Positions 8,412 through 17,176 of a stretch of DNA of 64,000 nt are shown in pieces (within the stretch, counting starts at the first letter, position 1; the number at the start of each line of letters is the position of its first letter). This DNA comes from a bacterium. Lineage in GTDB: Bacteria > Vulcanimicrobiota > Xenobia > Xenobiales > JADMJV01. The stretch covers positions 1 to 64,000 of the forward strand of contig JADMJV010000013.1 in NCBI GenBank assembly GCA_018780265.1, written 5' to 3'. The translations under genes were made by a program, and so were the position numbers. The notes under the pieces are model-generated. The model made no database searches and was not told the origin of the DNA. It saw nothing but the letters and a program-made list of their open reading frames with translations.

Positions 8412-9062
8412 ATGCTCATGCCTCGGCTTGGCCTGATCGGCGCGCTGACCTGGAATTTCTCCATCCGTTTGAGCGAGCTCCTCAGTCTGGGGAGGGAGCG
8501 TTGGTGGTGGCAGATGCACGCCGCCCTGCGCCGCGAATTTCGTGGTCTCAATCCCAACAAAATGGTGCTAAACATGCGCGGCCCCTACCACGTGGACTCG
8601 CTGGCCTATGGCGAAACGCCGGCCCTCTCCTTCCTCAAGATCCTGGACACCCTGCAGCTGCCGGCTGGTTCGCAAATTGTGGACCTGGGCTCGGGCCGCG
8701 GGGTCCCCTGCTTAACGGCCGCCGCCGCCCGTGGTTACAAGGCTCTGGGACTGGAGTATTTTGCCGTCTACACCGAGCGCGCCCAGCGCGTGGCCGAACG
8801 CCATGGCTGGCCGGCCCAATTTGTCAGTGGAAACTTTCTCAGGCGCCCCCTGCCGGCGGCCCAGCTCTACTTTATCTCGGCCACCGCCTTCCCCGAAGAA
8901 CTGCGTCAACAACTGCTGGAGCTACTGCAACAGGTGCCTGCCGGCAGTTGGGTGGTTTGTCAGGACTGGGTGCTGGAAGCTCCTTTCGAACTCGATCGCA
9001 TGCAACAGTTGCCGGTCAGTTGGGGCATTGCCAAGATCTGCTATCATAGGCGCCTACCATGA
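8412..9062 (+). CDS. Class I SAM-dependent methyltransferase
   Basis: A 216-residue methyltransferase with SAM motif I as QIVDLGSGRGVPCLTAAAA, motif II GLEYF, and a motif IV-like YFISATAFP. The substrate is unknown. It is the first gene of a five-gene operon in which every junction overlaps (ATGA 9059, GTGA 10765, ATGA 12039, TAGTG 14210). It is followed by a YnbC-like hydrolase/methyltransferase and a YnbD-like phosphatase, so it probably acts on a lipid or a lipid head group. The frame is open from 8364, but that start would overlap the divergent antitoxin promoter; ATG 8412 or 8418 is more likely. Confidence 0.75.
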   Translation: MLMPRLGLIGALTWNFSIRLSELLSLGRERWWWQMHAALRREFRGLNPNKMVLNMRGPYHVDSLAYGETPALSFLKILDTLQLPAGSQIVDLGSGRGVPCLTAAAARGYKALGLEYFAVYTERAQRVAERHGWPAQFVSGNFLRRPLPAAQLYFISATAFPEELRQQLLELLQQVPAGSWVVCQDWVLEAPFELDRMQQLPVSWGIAKICYHRRLP

Positions 9063-10768
9063 GACAATCGAGCGAGCACCACTTTACGACCGGCGACGGC
9101 GCCTCCCTGTTCTATCGGGCCTGGTTGCCCTCCACCCCGCCCCAACGGGCCCTTTTGCTTTTTCATCGCGGCCACGAACACTCGGCCCGCATGCAGCCCC
9201 TGGTGGATGGCCTGCAACTGGAAGACTACGCCATCTTCGCCTGGGACCAGCGCGGCTGTGGCCACAGTCCCGGACCGCGTGGCCACGCCCGCAGCCTGGC
9301 CCAACTCGAGCAAGACATGCAGGCCTTTCTCGATCACCTTTGTGAGCAACATTCCCTGCAACCCGAGAACATCGTGGTCATCGCCCACAGTGTGGCGGCC
9401 GTGGTGGCCGGCTTGTGGGCCGTGGACTACGCCCCCCGCCTGCGCGGACTGGTGCTGGCCACTCCCGCCCTGCACATCAAGCTGTATGTGCCGTTGGCCC
9501 GCCCGGCCCTGGCCCTGGCTCGGCGCCTGGGCCTGATGGAAAACGTGCAAAGCTATGTGCGCGGAGGCGCCCTCACCCACGACCGCGAGCAAGCCCGCCA
9601 ATACGACCAGGACCCCCTGATCTCCCGACAGATCTCCAGCGACATGCTGCTCGACCTGCACCAGGGGGCCCGCCGCCTGCAACAGTGTGCGCCCAACCTG
9701 GACACGCCCACGCTGGTGCTCAGTTCGCGGGCCGACTGGGTGGTCAAGAATCTGCCCATCCGGCGCTTTTTCCGGGCCCTGCCCTCGCCCTACAAAGAGT
9801 CGCAGGTCTACCGCAACTTCTACCACGCCCTCTTTCACGAAAAAGACCGCCATCTGGTTTTTCAAGACGTGCGCGCCTTTGTGTTGCGCTGCTTCGAGCG
9901 GCCCGTCGACCGCTCCAGGCTGGCCCAGGCCGACCGCTACGGACTCTCGGCCGAACGCTACCGCTGGCACCAGGCCGGTCTGCCCTGGCTGCACCCCAAA
10001 AACTGGGTCATGATGAAATTGCGCCTGGCCCTCAAAAGCGTGGGTCGCATCAGCCAGGGAATGCGCATCGGCCTGCGCAGCGGCTTCAGTTCGGGGAGCA
10101 GCCTCGACTACGTCTACCAAAATCAGCCCGGCGGCTTCACGCCGCTGGGTCGTTGGCTGGACGCCGGCTACCTGGCAGCCATCGGCTGGGTGCGCGTGCG
10201 CCAACGGCGCGCCCATCTCATGCAACTGCTGGGCGAAGTGCTGCAAAACAACACCACTGTGCTCGATGTGGCCGGCGGCCCGGCCCGCTACCTAATCGAC
10301 CTGCTGGCCCCCCGCCCCGACCTGAATGTGCGAGTACTGGTGCGCGATCGCGACCCGGCCGCACTCGAGGAAGGGCGACGTCTGGCCCGGCCCGACGCCC
10401 GCTTCGACTACGCTCAGAGCGACGCCCTCGACGCGCGCGCCCTGGCCGCTCAGGGTCCGGTCGACATCGCCATTGTCTCGGGCCTCTATGAATTGATCCC
10501 CGGCAACGGCCCGCTCACTCATTCCCTGCAGGGCCTGGCCGCCGCCGTGAAAAGCGGCGGCTACCTGATCTACACCAATCAGCCCTATCATCCCCAACTC
10601 GAATTGATCGCCGAAACGCTCACCCACGGCGACGGATCGCGCTGGGTCATGCGTTGCCGCAGCACCGCCGAAATGGACGAACTGGTTGCCCAGGCGGGAT
10701 TTAAGAAGGTGAAAATGCTTATCGACGACGACGGCATCTTCTCGGTATCGCTGGCTCAAAAGCTGTGA
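9059..10768 (+). CDS. ynbC: YnbC-like alpha/beta hydrolase fused to SAM methyltransferase
   Basis: A 569-residue two-domain protein. Residues 1-300 are a serine aminopeptidase/monoglyceride-lipase-like alpha/beta hydrolase with the nucleophile elbow IAHSVAAVV (Ser111), AWDQRGCGHS and a late His near HALFHEKDRHLVF. Residues 390-560 are a methyltransferase with VLDVAGGPARYLIDLL. The same fusion and the following PAP2/dual-specificity phosphatase occur together in E. coli as ynbC-ynbD. Unusually, the elbow lacks both glycines of GxSxG (A-H-S-V-A). In E. coli these genes accompany a CDP-alcohol phosphatidyltransferase (ynbA) and a CdsA-like gene (ynbB), which are not in this window. A role in phospholipid head-group chemistry is inference. 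Confidence 0.82.
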   Translation: MRQSSEHHFTTGDGASLFYRAWLPSTPPQRALLLFHRGHEHSARMQPLVDGLQLEDYAIFAWDQRGCGHSPGPRGHARSLAQLEQDMQAFLDHLCEQHSLQPENIVVIAHSVAAVVAGLWAVDYAPRLRGLVLATPALHIKLYVPLARPALALARRLGLMENVQSYVRGGALTHDREQARQYDQDPLISRQISSDMLLDLHQGARRLQQCAPNLDTPTLVLSSRADWVVKNLPIRRFFRALPSPYKESQVYRNFYHALFHEKDRHLVFQDVRAFVLRCFERPVDRSRLAQADRYGLSAERYRWHQAGLPWLHPKNWVMMKLRLALKSVGRISQGMRIGLRSGFSSGSSLDYVYQNQPGGFTPLGRWLDAGYLAAIGWVRVRQRRAHLMQLLGEVLQNNTTVLDVAGGPARYLIDLLAPRPDLNVRVLVRDRDPAALEEGRRLARPDARFDYAQSDALDARALAAQGPVDIAIVSGLYELIPGNGPLTHSLQGLAAAVKSGGYLIYTNQPYHPQLELIAETLTHGDGSRWVMRCRSTAEMDELVAQAGFKKVKMLIDDDGIFSVSLAQKL

Positions 10769-12042
10769 AAGCGCGCCTGGCTCACCAGGCGGCGGTGTCG
10801 ACCTGGCTTTCGATCTGGTTTCTGGCGGTCTACACCGGCTGCAACACCCTGGCCGCCTGGCGCCCCCACCAGGTGGGCAGCCTCTATTTTGAATGGGAGC
10901 GCCACTACCCCTTTGTGCCGGTGCTCATCATCCCTTACTGGTCCATGGATCTCTTCTTCTTCATGGCCGCTTTTCTGTGCAGCACCCACTTCCAACTCAC
11001 CCAGCACGCCAAACGGATCACCGCCGCCATCGCCGTCGCCGGCTTCTTCTTTCTACTCTTTCCGCTCACACTGGCCTGGCCGCGCCCGGCTGTGCCCGGC
11101 CTGCTGGGCAAACTATTTGGCTCGCTCGAAGTCATGAACAACTTCTACAACTGCTGCCCCTCTTTGCACATCGTCTTGCGCACCTGTGTCTGGGAAGTGT
11201 TTGCCCTGGTTTTGCTGGGCTGGCCCCGACGTCTGATGGCCCTCTGGTTCTTTCTGATCAGCCTGTCCACGCTGCTTTGCTGGCAACACTACATCATCGA
11301 CGTCTTCACCGGCCAGTTGCTGGGCCTGCTGTGCATCTACATGTTCCCCTCCACCCCCCTGCCATCCACCCGCGGCCTCAATAGCAACAACATCTTGGCC
11401 CGCCGCTACGGGGCCGGGGCCCTGATTTTGCTTGCCCTCTGTCTGGCCGGCTGGCCCCACGGCGTGGTGCTGCTCTGGCCCTTTCTCAGCCTGGCTCTGC
11501 TCAGCCTGGCCTACCTGGGTGGAGGCCCTTCCTGGCTGGGCAAAGTCAACGGCAGCCAACTCCACGCCGCCCGCTGGCTGCTTAACCCCTATCGCTGGGT
11601 GGCCGCCCTCACGGCACGCTATTTCACCGCCGGCCGCCGGCCCTATCGCGAAGTAGCCCCGGGCCTCTGGGTCGGGCGCCGTCTCAGCCAGCAGGAGGCA
11701 CTGGCCATGCCGGCTCCGGCCGTACTCGATCTGACGGCCGAATATGACGAGGTGCCTGCCCTGCTGGCCCGAACCTACAAAAACATCCCCATCCTCGATC
11801 TGACAGCCCCATCTATGGATCAAATTCAGGAGGCGGTCGACTTTCTAAAGCAAAACCCTCACTGTTACGTGCACTGTGCCCTCGGCCTGGGGCGCGTGGC
11901 CGTGGTGGTGGCCGCCTTTTTCCTCAGCCAGGGCCACACCCTGGAGCAGGCCCTGGAGCGACTCGCTCCGGTCCATCTCAAGCCCGCACAGTATCAACGA
12001 CTAAAGGAATTTGCCGCCCTGATCCAAACCACCCCTGCATGA
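10765..12042 (+). CDS. ynbD: YnbD-like PAP2 / dual-specificity phosphatase
   Basis: A 425-residue membrane enzyme with two phosphatase modules. The N-terminal half has several membrane helices and PAP2/inositol-phosphorylceramide-synthase-like motifs CCPSLHI (His135) and WQHYIIDVFTG (His175, Asp179). The C-terminal domain is a cytoplasmic dual-specificity phosphatase with HCALGLGRVA, a CX5R loop (Cys371, Arg377). The same architecture is found in E. coli YnbD. It starts with GTG, overlapping ynbC by four bases. Likely substrates are a lipid phosphate or phosphoinositide-like lipid. Ino1 lies about 18 kb away in the same window, which makes an inositol lipid possible but unproven. Confidence 0.82.
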   Translation: MKARLAHQAAVSTWLSIWFLAVYTGCNTLAAWRPHQVGSLYFEWERHYPFVPVLIIPYWSMDLFFFMAAFLCSTHFQLTQHAKRITAAIAVAGFFFLLFPLTLAWPRPAVPGLLGKLFGSLEVMNNFYNCCPSLHIVLRTCVWEVFALVLLGWPRRLMALWFFLISLSTLLCWQHYIIDVFTGQLLGLLCIYMFPSTPLPSTRGLNSNNILARRYGAGALILLALCLAGWPHGVVLLWPFLSLALLSLAYLGGGPSWLGKVNGSQLHAARWLLNPYRWVAALTARYFTAGRRPYREVAPGLWVGRRLSQQEALAMPAPAVLDLTAEYDEVPALLARTYKNIPILDLTAPSMDQIQEAVDFLKQNPHCYVHCALGLGRVAVVVAAFFLSQGHTLEQALERLAPVHLKPAQYQRLKEFAALIQTTPA

Positions 12043-14210
12043 AAAACACCCTGCTCGCTCTTCTCCTCACCCTGCCCCTGGCCGCCCAGCCGGTTGACAT
12101 CGACAAACTGATGAGCCAGATGACGGTGGCCGAAAAATTTGGACAGATTCAGCAATATTCGGGCTTCGGCTTCACCACCGGTCCCACCGCCGCCGCCGAA
12201 GACGCCAAGCAAAAGGAGTTGATACGAGCCGGCAAAGTGGGCTCCATCCTCAATTGCGTGGGTGCCAAGGTCACCAACGAACTGCAGCGCGAAGCCGTCC
12301 AGCACTCCCGCCTGAAAATCCCAATTCTCTTTGGCTTTGACGTCATTCACGGGCATCGCACCGTGTTTCCCAGTCCGCTGGGCGAGTCGGCCAGCTTTGA
12401 CCCCAAAGGCTGTGAAGAAACGGCCGCTGTTGCCGCCAAAGAATCCGCCGCCCAGGGAATCCGCTGGACCTTTGCCCCTATGGTCGATATTGCCCGCGAC
12501 GCCCGCTGGGGGCGCATCGTGGAGGGGTCGGGCGAAGACCCCTACCTGGGCTGCGCCCTGGCCAGCGCCCGGGTGCGCGGCTTCCAGCGCGGTGGTAAAT
12601 ACGCCGCCTGCGCCAAGCACTGGGTGGCCTACGGCGCTGCCGAAGCCGGCCGTGACTACAACACCGTCGACGTTTCCGAGCGAACCCTGCGCGAAATCTA
12701 CTTTCCGCCCTTCAAGGCCTGCGTAGACGCCGATGTAATGACCTTTATGACCTCCTTCAACGAGGTGAGCGGCCTGCCGTCCACAGCCAACCGCTTTGTG
12801 CTCACCGATGTACTGCGCAACGAATGGAAGTTTAAGGGCCTGGTGGTGTCCGACTATGAAGCCGTTGACGAACTGCGCCATCACGGCCTGGCCGCCGATG
12901 GCGCCGCTGCTGCCCTCGATTCCTTGAAGGCCGGTCTCGATATGGAGATGGTCAGCGAGCATATCGCCAAAAACGGACCCGCTCTGCTGGCCGCCAAGAA
13001 GATCACCATGGCCGAAGTCGACCAGGCGGTGCGCCGCATTCTCCTGATCAAGCAGAAACTGGGCCTCTTCGACAATCCCTTTACAGCGGAAGAACCTGAA
13101 CAAAAGGTGCTCTTCGATCCCGCCCATCGCGCCCTGGCCCGCCGCTCGGCGGCCCGCTCGCTGGTGTTGCTCAAAAACGACCAGAAGGTGCTGCCCATTG
13201 CCCGTACTCTCAGCAATATCGCTGTGGTGGGGCCCTTGGGCAACAACCAGGAGGACATCATCGGGCCCTGGCACGGCGACGGCAAGAAGGATGAAGCCAT
13301 CAGCCTGCTCACCGGATTGCGCAACAAGTTTCCCCAAGCCAAAGTCACCTTTGTGGCCGGCTGCGACATCAACAGCGATAAGCCCATCGACCGGGCCGCT
13401 CTCACCCAGACCCTGGCCGGGGCCGACATGATCATCGTAGCCGTGGGCGAAAGCGAACTCATGTCGGGCGAGGCCAAATCGCGCAGCCACATCGGACTGC
13501 CCGGCCAACAGGAAGCGCTGGTAAAAATGGTTCACGAGAGCGGCAAGCCCTATGTGGTCACCCTGATCCACGGGCGCCCCCTGGCGCTGGGTTGGCTGGC
13601 CGAAAAATGCCCCACTCTGCTGGAATGCTGGTTTCCCGGCTCGGAGGGGGGCAACGCCATCGCCGACGTGCTGGTGGGCGAGGTCAACCCGGGCGCCAAA
13701 CTGCCCGTCAGTTTTCCGCGCAACGTGGGCCAGTGCCCTATTTACTACAATCACAAAAACACCGGTCGACCCGCCGACCTGCGCGACAGCTACGTCTCCA
13801 ACTATATGGACGTGCCCAACAGCCCCCAGTTCAGCTTTGGCTATGGCCTTAGCTACACCACCTTCAAAATCAACGAGGTCAGCCTGTCGCGCAACAGCCT
13901 CAGCCCCAAAGACAGCCTGACCGTCAGCGCGAGTGTGCAAAATACCGGCTCGCTGGCCGGCGACGAAGTGGTCCAACTGTATATTCGTGACAAAGTAGCC
14001 AGCGTTACCCGACCGGTCCGCGAGCTGAAAGGTTTTGAACGGGTCAGCCTGGAGCCCGGCCAAAAGCGCCAGGTCACTTTCCAACTGGGACCCAAAGAAC
14101 TGGGCTTCTACGACCGCTCCATGCAGTGGGCCGTGGAGCCGGGCGAATTTGAAGTATTTGTGGGCAATTCCAGCCTGGCCGAAAAGGCCGCCAGCTTCAC
14201 CGTTCGCTAG
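12039..14210 (+). CDS. bglX: Periplasmic beta-glucosidase, GH3
   Basis: A 723-residue exported GH3 enzyme with a signal peptide (MKNTLLALLLTLPLAA). The N-terminal barrel shows FGFDVIHGHRTVFP, MVDIARDARWGRIVEGSGED and the nucleophile Asp272 in GLVVSDYEAVDELR. The C-terminal alpha/beta sandwich has GLPGQQEALVKMV and LECWFPGSEGGNAIADVL, and a fibronectin III-like domain closes the protein (GDEVVQLYIRDKVASVTRP). Length and domain order match BglX. It releases glucose from beta-linked oligosaccharides. It overlaps the phosphatase gene by ATGA, so it is co-transcribed with lipid-related genes; substrate release from a glycolipid is one possibility. Confidence 0.92.
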   Translation: MKNTLLALLLTLPLAAQPVDIDKLMSQMTVAEKFGQIQQYSGFGFTTGPTAAAEDAKQKELIRAGKVGSILNCVGAKVTNELQREAVQHSRLKIPILFGFDVIHGHRTVFPSPLGESASFDPKGCEETAAVAAKESAAQGIRWTFAPMVDIARDARWGRIVEGSGEDPYLGCALASARVRGFQRGGKYAACAKHWVAYGAAEAGRDYNTVDVSERTLREIYFPPFKACVDADVMTFMTSFNEVSGLPSTANRFVLTDVLRNEWKFKGLVVSDYEAVDELRHHGLAADGAAAALDSLKAGLDMEMVSEHIAKNGPALLAAKKITMAEVDQAVRRILLIKQKLGLFDNPFTAEEPEQKVLFDPAHRALARRSAARSLVLLKNDQKVLPIARTLSNIAVVGPLGNNQEDIIGPWHGDGKKDEAISLLTGLRNKFPQAKVTFVAGCDINSDKPIDRAALTQTLAGADMIIVAVGESELMSGEAKSRSHIGLPGQQEALVKMVHESGKPYVVTLIHGRPLALGWLAEKCPTLLECWFPGSEGGNAIADVLVGEVNPGAKLPVSFPRNVGQCPIYYNHKNTGRPADLRDSYVSNYMDVPNSPQFSFGYGLSYTTFKINEVSLSRNSLSPKDSLTVSASVQNTGSLAGDEVVQLYIRDKVASVTRPVRELKGFERVSLEPGQKRQVTFQLGPKELGFYDRSMQWAVEPGEFEVFVGNSSLAEKAASFTVR

Positions 14211-15247
14211 TGGCCAATCCGTGGATGGTCCAGGCCGGCCCCAGCGCCTATCAACAGTTGCGCGAGCGTGGCTGGCAATGGGATGATTTCCAGGTGGTGT
14301 TGGGCGCTTCCGGGGGCCCGCGCTGGCTGGTGCTCAGCGCCGTCGACCGGCTGCTGGCTCGCCTTTTGGGCCAGCGCCCCGGGCCCATTCACCTGCTGGG
14401 CTCGTCCAGCGGAGCCTATCGCTTCTCGGCCTATATCCAGGACAACCCGGAACAGGCCCTGGCCGCCCTGGAAGAGACTTACATCGACGCCGATTGGTCG
14501 CCAGCTCGACCGCTGGGCCAGATCCGCCAGTCTGCCATAGGCATCGTGCGCAGCTTTCTGCAACGCCGCCCCCTGCAGCACCCCACCTTTCGTCTGCACA
14601 TCAGCACCAGCCTGTGTCGCGGCTGGCTGGCCAGAGAACATCGACTGCCCCAAACGCTGGGCCTGCTGGCGGCCTGTGTACTGGCCGCCGTGGACCGCAA
14701 ACACCTCAAATACCTGGTGCAGCGGGTCCTTTTCAGCGACCCTCGCCACCCCTTACCTTCTCACCTGGAAGACATGGCCTCGCTGCGCGCCCCCCTGACC
14801 GAGTCCAACCACTTCGAAGCCATCCTGGCCTCCGGGGCCATTCCTCTCCTGATCCCCGGCGAAAACTACGTGGCCCACGCCCCGCCCGGTTGCCTGCGCG
14901 ACGGGGGACTGGTGGACTATCATTTTGACAGCATGCATTTTCATAACGACGGGCTCATTCTCTACCCCCACTTTGCCCACAGCCTCCTGCCCGGCTGGCT
15001 GGAGCGCTTTGGCCCGCGCCGCCCCGTGCCCCCGGCAGTACTCGATCGAATGGTGCTGCTTTCCCCCTCGCCCGAATTTATTGCCACCTTGCCGGGGGGC
15101 AAAATCCCTGACCGCAGCGACGCTTCCCAACTGGGACAACGAGAACGACGCCGTCTGTGGCGCGAAGCCGCCCAACGAGGCCAGCAATTGGCCGAAGCTC
15201 TGGACAAACACCGGTTTATGCAGGCTTTAAAACCCTTTTCCAGCTAA
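14210..15247 (+). CDS. Patatin-like phospholipase
   Basis: A 345-residue patatin-fold acyl hydrolase. The oxyanion-hole region reads VLGASGGPRWLVLSA, the nucleophile elbow is HLLGSSSGAYRFSA (G-S-S-S-G), and the catalytic Asp is in CLRDGGLVDYHFD, so the Ser-Asp dyad is complete. No signal peptide is visible, so it should be cytoplasmic or peripheral. It is the last gene of the five-gene operon; its GTG start shares one base with the bglX stop. Together with the YnbC hydrolase and the YnbD phosphatase it suggests lipid remodelling. Confidence 0.75.
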   Translation: MANPWMVQAGPSAYQQLRERGWQWDDFQVVLGASGGPRWLVLSAVDRLLARLLGQRPGPIHLLGSSSGAYRFSAYIQDNPEQALAALEETYIDADWSPARPLGQIRQSAIGIVRSFLQRRPLQHPTFRLHISTSLCRGWLAREHRLPQTLGLLAACVLAAVDRKHLKYLVQRVLFSDPRHPLPSHLEDMASLRAPLTESNHFEAILASGAIPLLIPGENYVAHAPPGCLRDGGLVDYHFDSMHFHNDGLILYPHFAHSLLPGWLERFGPRRPVPPAVLDRMVLLSPSPEFIATLPGGKIPDRSDASQLGQRERRRLWREAAQRGQQLAEALDKHRFMQALKPFSS

Positions 15248-15313
15248 CCAGGAATTGACCAATCCCGCTGAGAAGACCCGGCCACAAGGTTACAACATGG
15301 TCCAGATTCCTTC

Positions 15314-15343
15314 TTGAAATCTGTTGGATCCATGGTGTATAAA
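15314..15343 (+). promoter_or_regulatory. Sigma70-type promoter of the FecR-like gene
   Basis: TTGAAA (15314-15319), an 18-base spacer and TATAAA (15338-15343). It gives an untranslated leader of about 48 bases, and AGGAG (15387-15391) lies seven bases before the ATG at 15399. Unlike several others in this window, this gene uses a classical leader and Shine-Dalgarno. Confidence 0.65.
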
Positions 15344-15398
15344 GAAGGACACGTTTATAAGCCGGCGAAGGCCGACTCAAAAGCACAGGAGTTGAGAA

Positions 15399-16277
15399 AT
15401 GATATCTGCACAGCGCACCCTCAGTGGAATGATAATCTTCGGATTGCTTAACATGGCGGTTCCTATGGGACTTGCCGCAGACATTGCACTCCCGGCTACG
15501 CCCCAAGGCTCCTCGGTGACCGGCACTCTGATGTCGAGAGTGAGCGAAGACTCGGACTGGAAATCGGCCAGTATCGGGCAAGACGTCAAGTCTCAATGGT
15601 TCAAGACCGGACCTGAGTCAGAAGCCGTGATTGCCTTCGCCGGAGACGTGCATATGAGAATGTCGGCTAACACAGTCGTTCATGTGGAGTCGTCCAGCGA
15701 AGCTGGCCTGAAGGTGGATGTGCCTCAAGGCAATGTTTTGACGACGGTTCCCTCCTCTGGAAAGACCCCCGTTCAAGTCAATACACCGGCGGGCGTGGTC
15801 GGCTCATCCTCCGGGTCCTTTATTGTGAAAGTGGACAACAAAGACCACGTATCTCTCGAAGTCCTGGAGGGTGGCGCAAGGTTGACGGGTGAGAACGTCA
15901 CCAGTCCTCAGTTGCCAGGTGCTCAACTCGCCACTCTCGAGGCCGTTCCGGGCCTGGTGGCCGCCGCTGGTGACCCGACCGACCAGGAGATCGATAATCA
16001 GTATGACTCGATCCCTGCTGACGCAAAGAATGCTATCGAACAGAAATATAAGGCCGACCTGGATAAACTCAGTGGCACTGCAAGGAAAAAATTCATCGTC
16101 GACAAGTTCAATGCGGGACAGCGTTTTACGGTTGATTCCGCTGGCAACGCAACGGAAGATAGCACAGGACTTTATGTCGCTGGGGGCGTTGCCCTGCTCG
16201 GTCTCATCATACTGCTGGCCTCTGGCAGCAGCGACACTCAGAGCAACGGTGGCAATGGGATCGCCGCCAGCTTTTAG
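15399..16277 (+). CDS. Exported FecR-domain protein with C-terminal membrane helix
   Basis: A 292-residue protein with a signal peptide (residues 1-26, ending in GLAADIA). A FecR-type domain follows at about residues 50-165 (KSQWFKTGPESEAVIAFAG, MRMSANTVVHVES, VQVNTPAGVVGSSSGSFIV). After it comes a charged linker and a C-terminal hydrophobic segment (LYVAGGVALLGLIILLAS), then a short Gly/Asn tail. No sigma factor or TonB receptor is adjacent, so it is not a classical FecR anti-sigma protein. It is more like the stand-alone envelope FecR proteins. It has its own promoter and a strong terminator. Confidence 0.75.
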   Translation: MISAQRTLSGMIIFGLLNMAVPMGLAADIALPATPQGSSVTGTLMSRVSEDSDWKSASIGQDVKSQWFKTGPESEAVIAFAGDVHMRMSANTVVHVESSSEAGLKVDVPQGNVLTTVPSSGKTPVQVNTPAGVVGSSSGSFIVKVDNKDHVSLEVLEGGARLTGENVTSPQLPGAQLATLEAVPGLVAAAGDPTDQEIDNQYDSIPADAKNAIEQKYKADLDKLSGTARKKFIVDKFNAGQRFTVDSAGNATEDSTGLYVAGGVALLGLIILLASGSSDTQSNGGNGIAASF

Positions 16278-16302
16278 CCTCTTCGATTCCTAACCGACTC
16301 TC

Positions 16303-16346
16303 TACCCTTGGGTGATACCAATTGCCCAAGGGTATTGTATTTTTTC
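16303..16346 (+). terminator. Rho-independent terminator after the FecR-like gene
   Basis: Perfect 10-base stem TACCCTTGGG (16303-16312) pairing with CCCAAGGGTA (16325-16334), a 12-base loop, then TTGTATTTTTTC. It lies 26 bases after the stop codon. Confidence 0.9.
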
Positions 16347-16445
16347 AAAGTACATCTTTGCTGCCAGACGGGGACACGGCCGACTGGCGCTATCGAGATA
16401 AGGCAGACCTGGACTTTTTGTAAAGACGACTCAGACTTCACAGGG

Positions 16446-16994
16446 ATGAGCAAGCCTGGCCCAGAAGTGCCCCGCATGCGAAGAACTCTTTTTCTCCTAT
16501 TCATATCCTTCTCCGCGGTAGTGCAGGCCCACCCACTCGTGGGTGCTGCCGGGCGGGGTGACGCGGCGGCTGTCCGTTGCATGATCGAGTCTGGAGTGTG
16601 CACGGAAGTGCGCAACAACGTTGGCGTAACTGCCCTCCAGGTGGCTGTATATAACGGTCGGCTAGATGTGGTCGAATATCTGCTAAAAAGTGGGGCAGAC
16701 ATCAACGCTGTTGATAATTCGGGCTGGAATGCGTTTCATGTGGCCATTCTGGAAAATCGCGCGCCGATTCTTAACGCGCTCTTAAAAGACCCGCGCCTGG
16801 ATGTCAATGCACCCGACTCTCACGGCGACACGCCTTTGATGAAATTTGCTCAGAGTGGCAACGCTGAAATGGTATCCCGCCTGCTGAAGATTGGAGCCAA
16901 TGTGGGCGATGTTGACCGCTACGGGCAGACAGCCCTTGATTTGAGCACTGACGCCACGGTTCAAAAGTTACTGAAAGGACGAGGTGGCTCCTAG
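16446..16994 (+). CDS. Exported ankyrin-repeat protein
   Basis: About 182 residues with four ankyrin repeats: HPLVGAAGRGDAAAVRCMI, GVTALQVAVYNGRLDVVEYL, GWNAFHVAILENRAPILNAL and GDTPLMKFAQSGNAEMVSRL, then a partial last repeat (GQTALDLSTDATVQKLL). An N-terminal hydrophobic segment MRRTLFLLFISFSAVVQA is a signal peptide if translation starts at ATG 16476. ATG 16446 would add ten residues before it. The upstream terminator separates it from the FecR gene. It is probably a protein-interaction module in the periplasm; the partner is unknown. Confidence 0.75.
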   Translation: MSKPGPEVPRMRRTLFLLFISFSAVVQAHPLVGAAGRGDAAAVRCMIESGVCTEVRNNVGVTALQVAVYNGRLDVVEYLLKSGADINAVDNSGWNAFHVAILENRAPILNALLKDPRLDVNAPDSHGDTPLMKFAQSGNAEMVSRLLKIGANVGDVDRYGQTALDLSTDATVQKLLKGRGGS

Positions 16995-17048
16995 CTCAAT
17001 CTCCTCGTCAAAATCGACGAGAAGAAGGTTGGTCTGGAAGTGCTGGAC

Positions 17049-17079
17049 AAAAAAGACGCCCCCTCCGGGGCGTCTTTTT
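17049..17079. terminator. Bidirectional Rho-independent terminator
   Basis: Stem AGACGCCCC (17054-17062) and GGGGCGTCT (17067-17075) with a four-base loop, flanked by A-rich sequence on the left and T5 on the right. It can therefore terminate both the ankyrin gene (+) and the convergent YkgJ-TPR gene (-). Confidence 0.9.
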
Positions 17080-17176
17080 AGGTACCCATTAATTACCCTA
17101 TCACACACACCAAGCCGCCGGCCATGGCCGGCCAACCCGTGAACAGCGCCCTGGACTTCTGGCGAGGCGAGGCACC

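Noticed and set aside
9044..10246. 400-codon frame on the minus strand
   Set aside because: Antisense to the YnbC-like gene; Gln/His/Val-rich without any motif.
11994..14084. Long open frame of 696 codons on the minus strand
   Set aside because: It lies fully antisense to bglX, which has complete GH3 motifs. The composition is that of a GC-rich antisense frame and no family features are visible.
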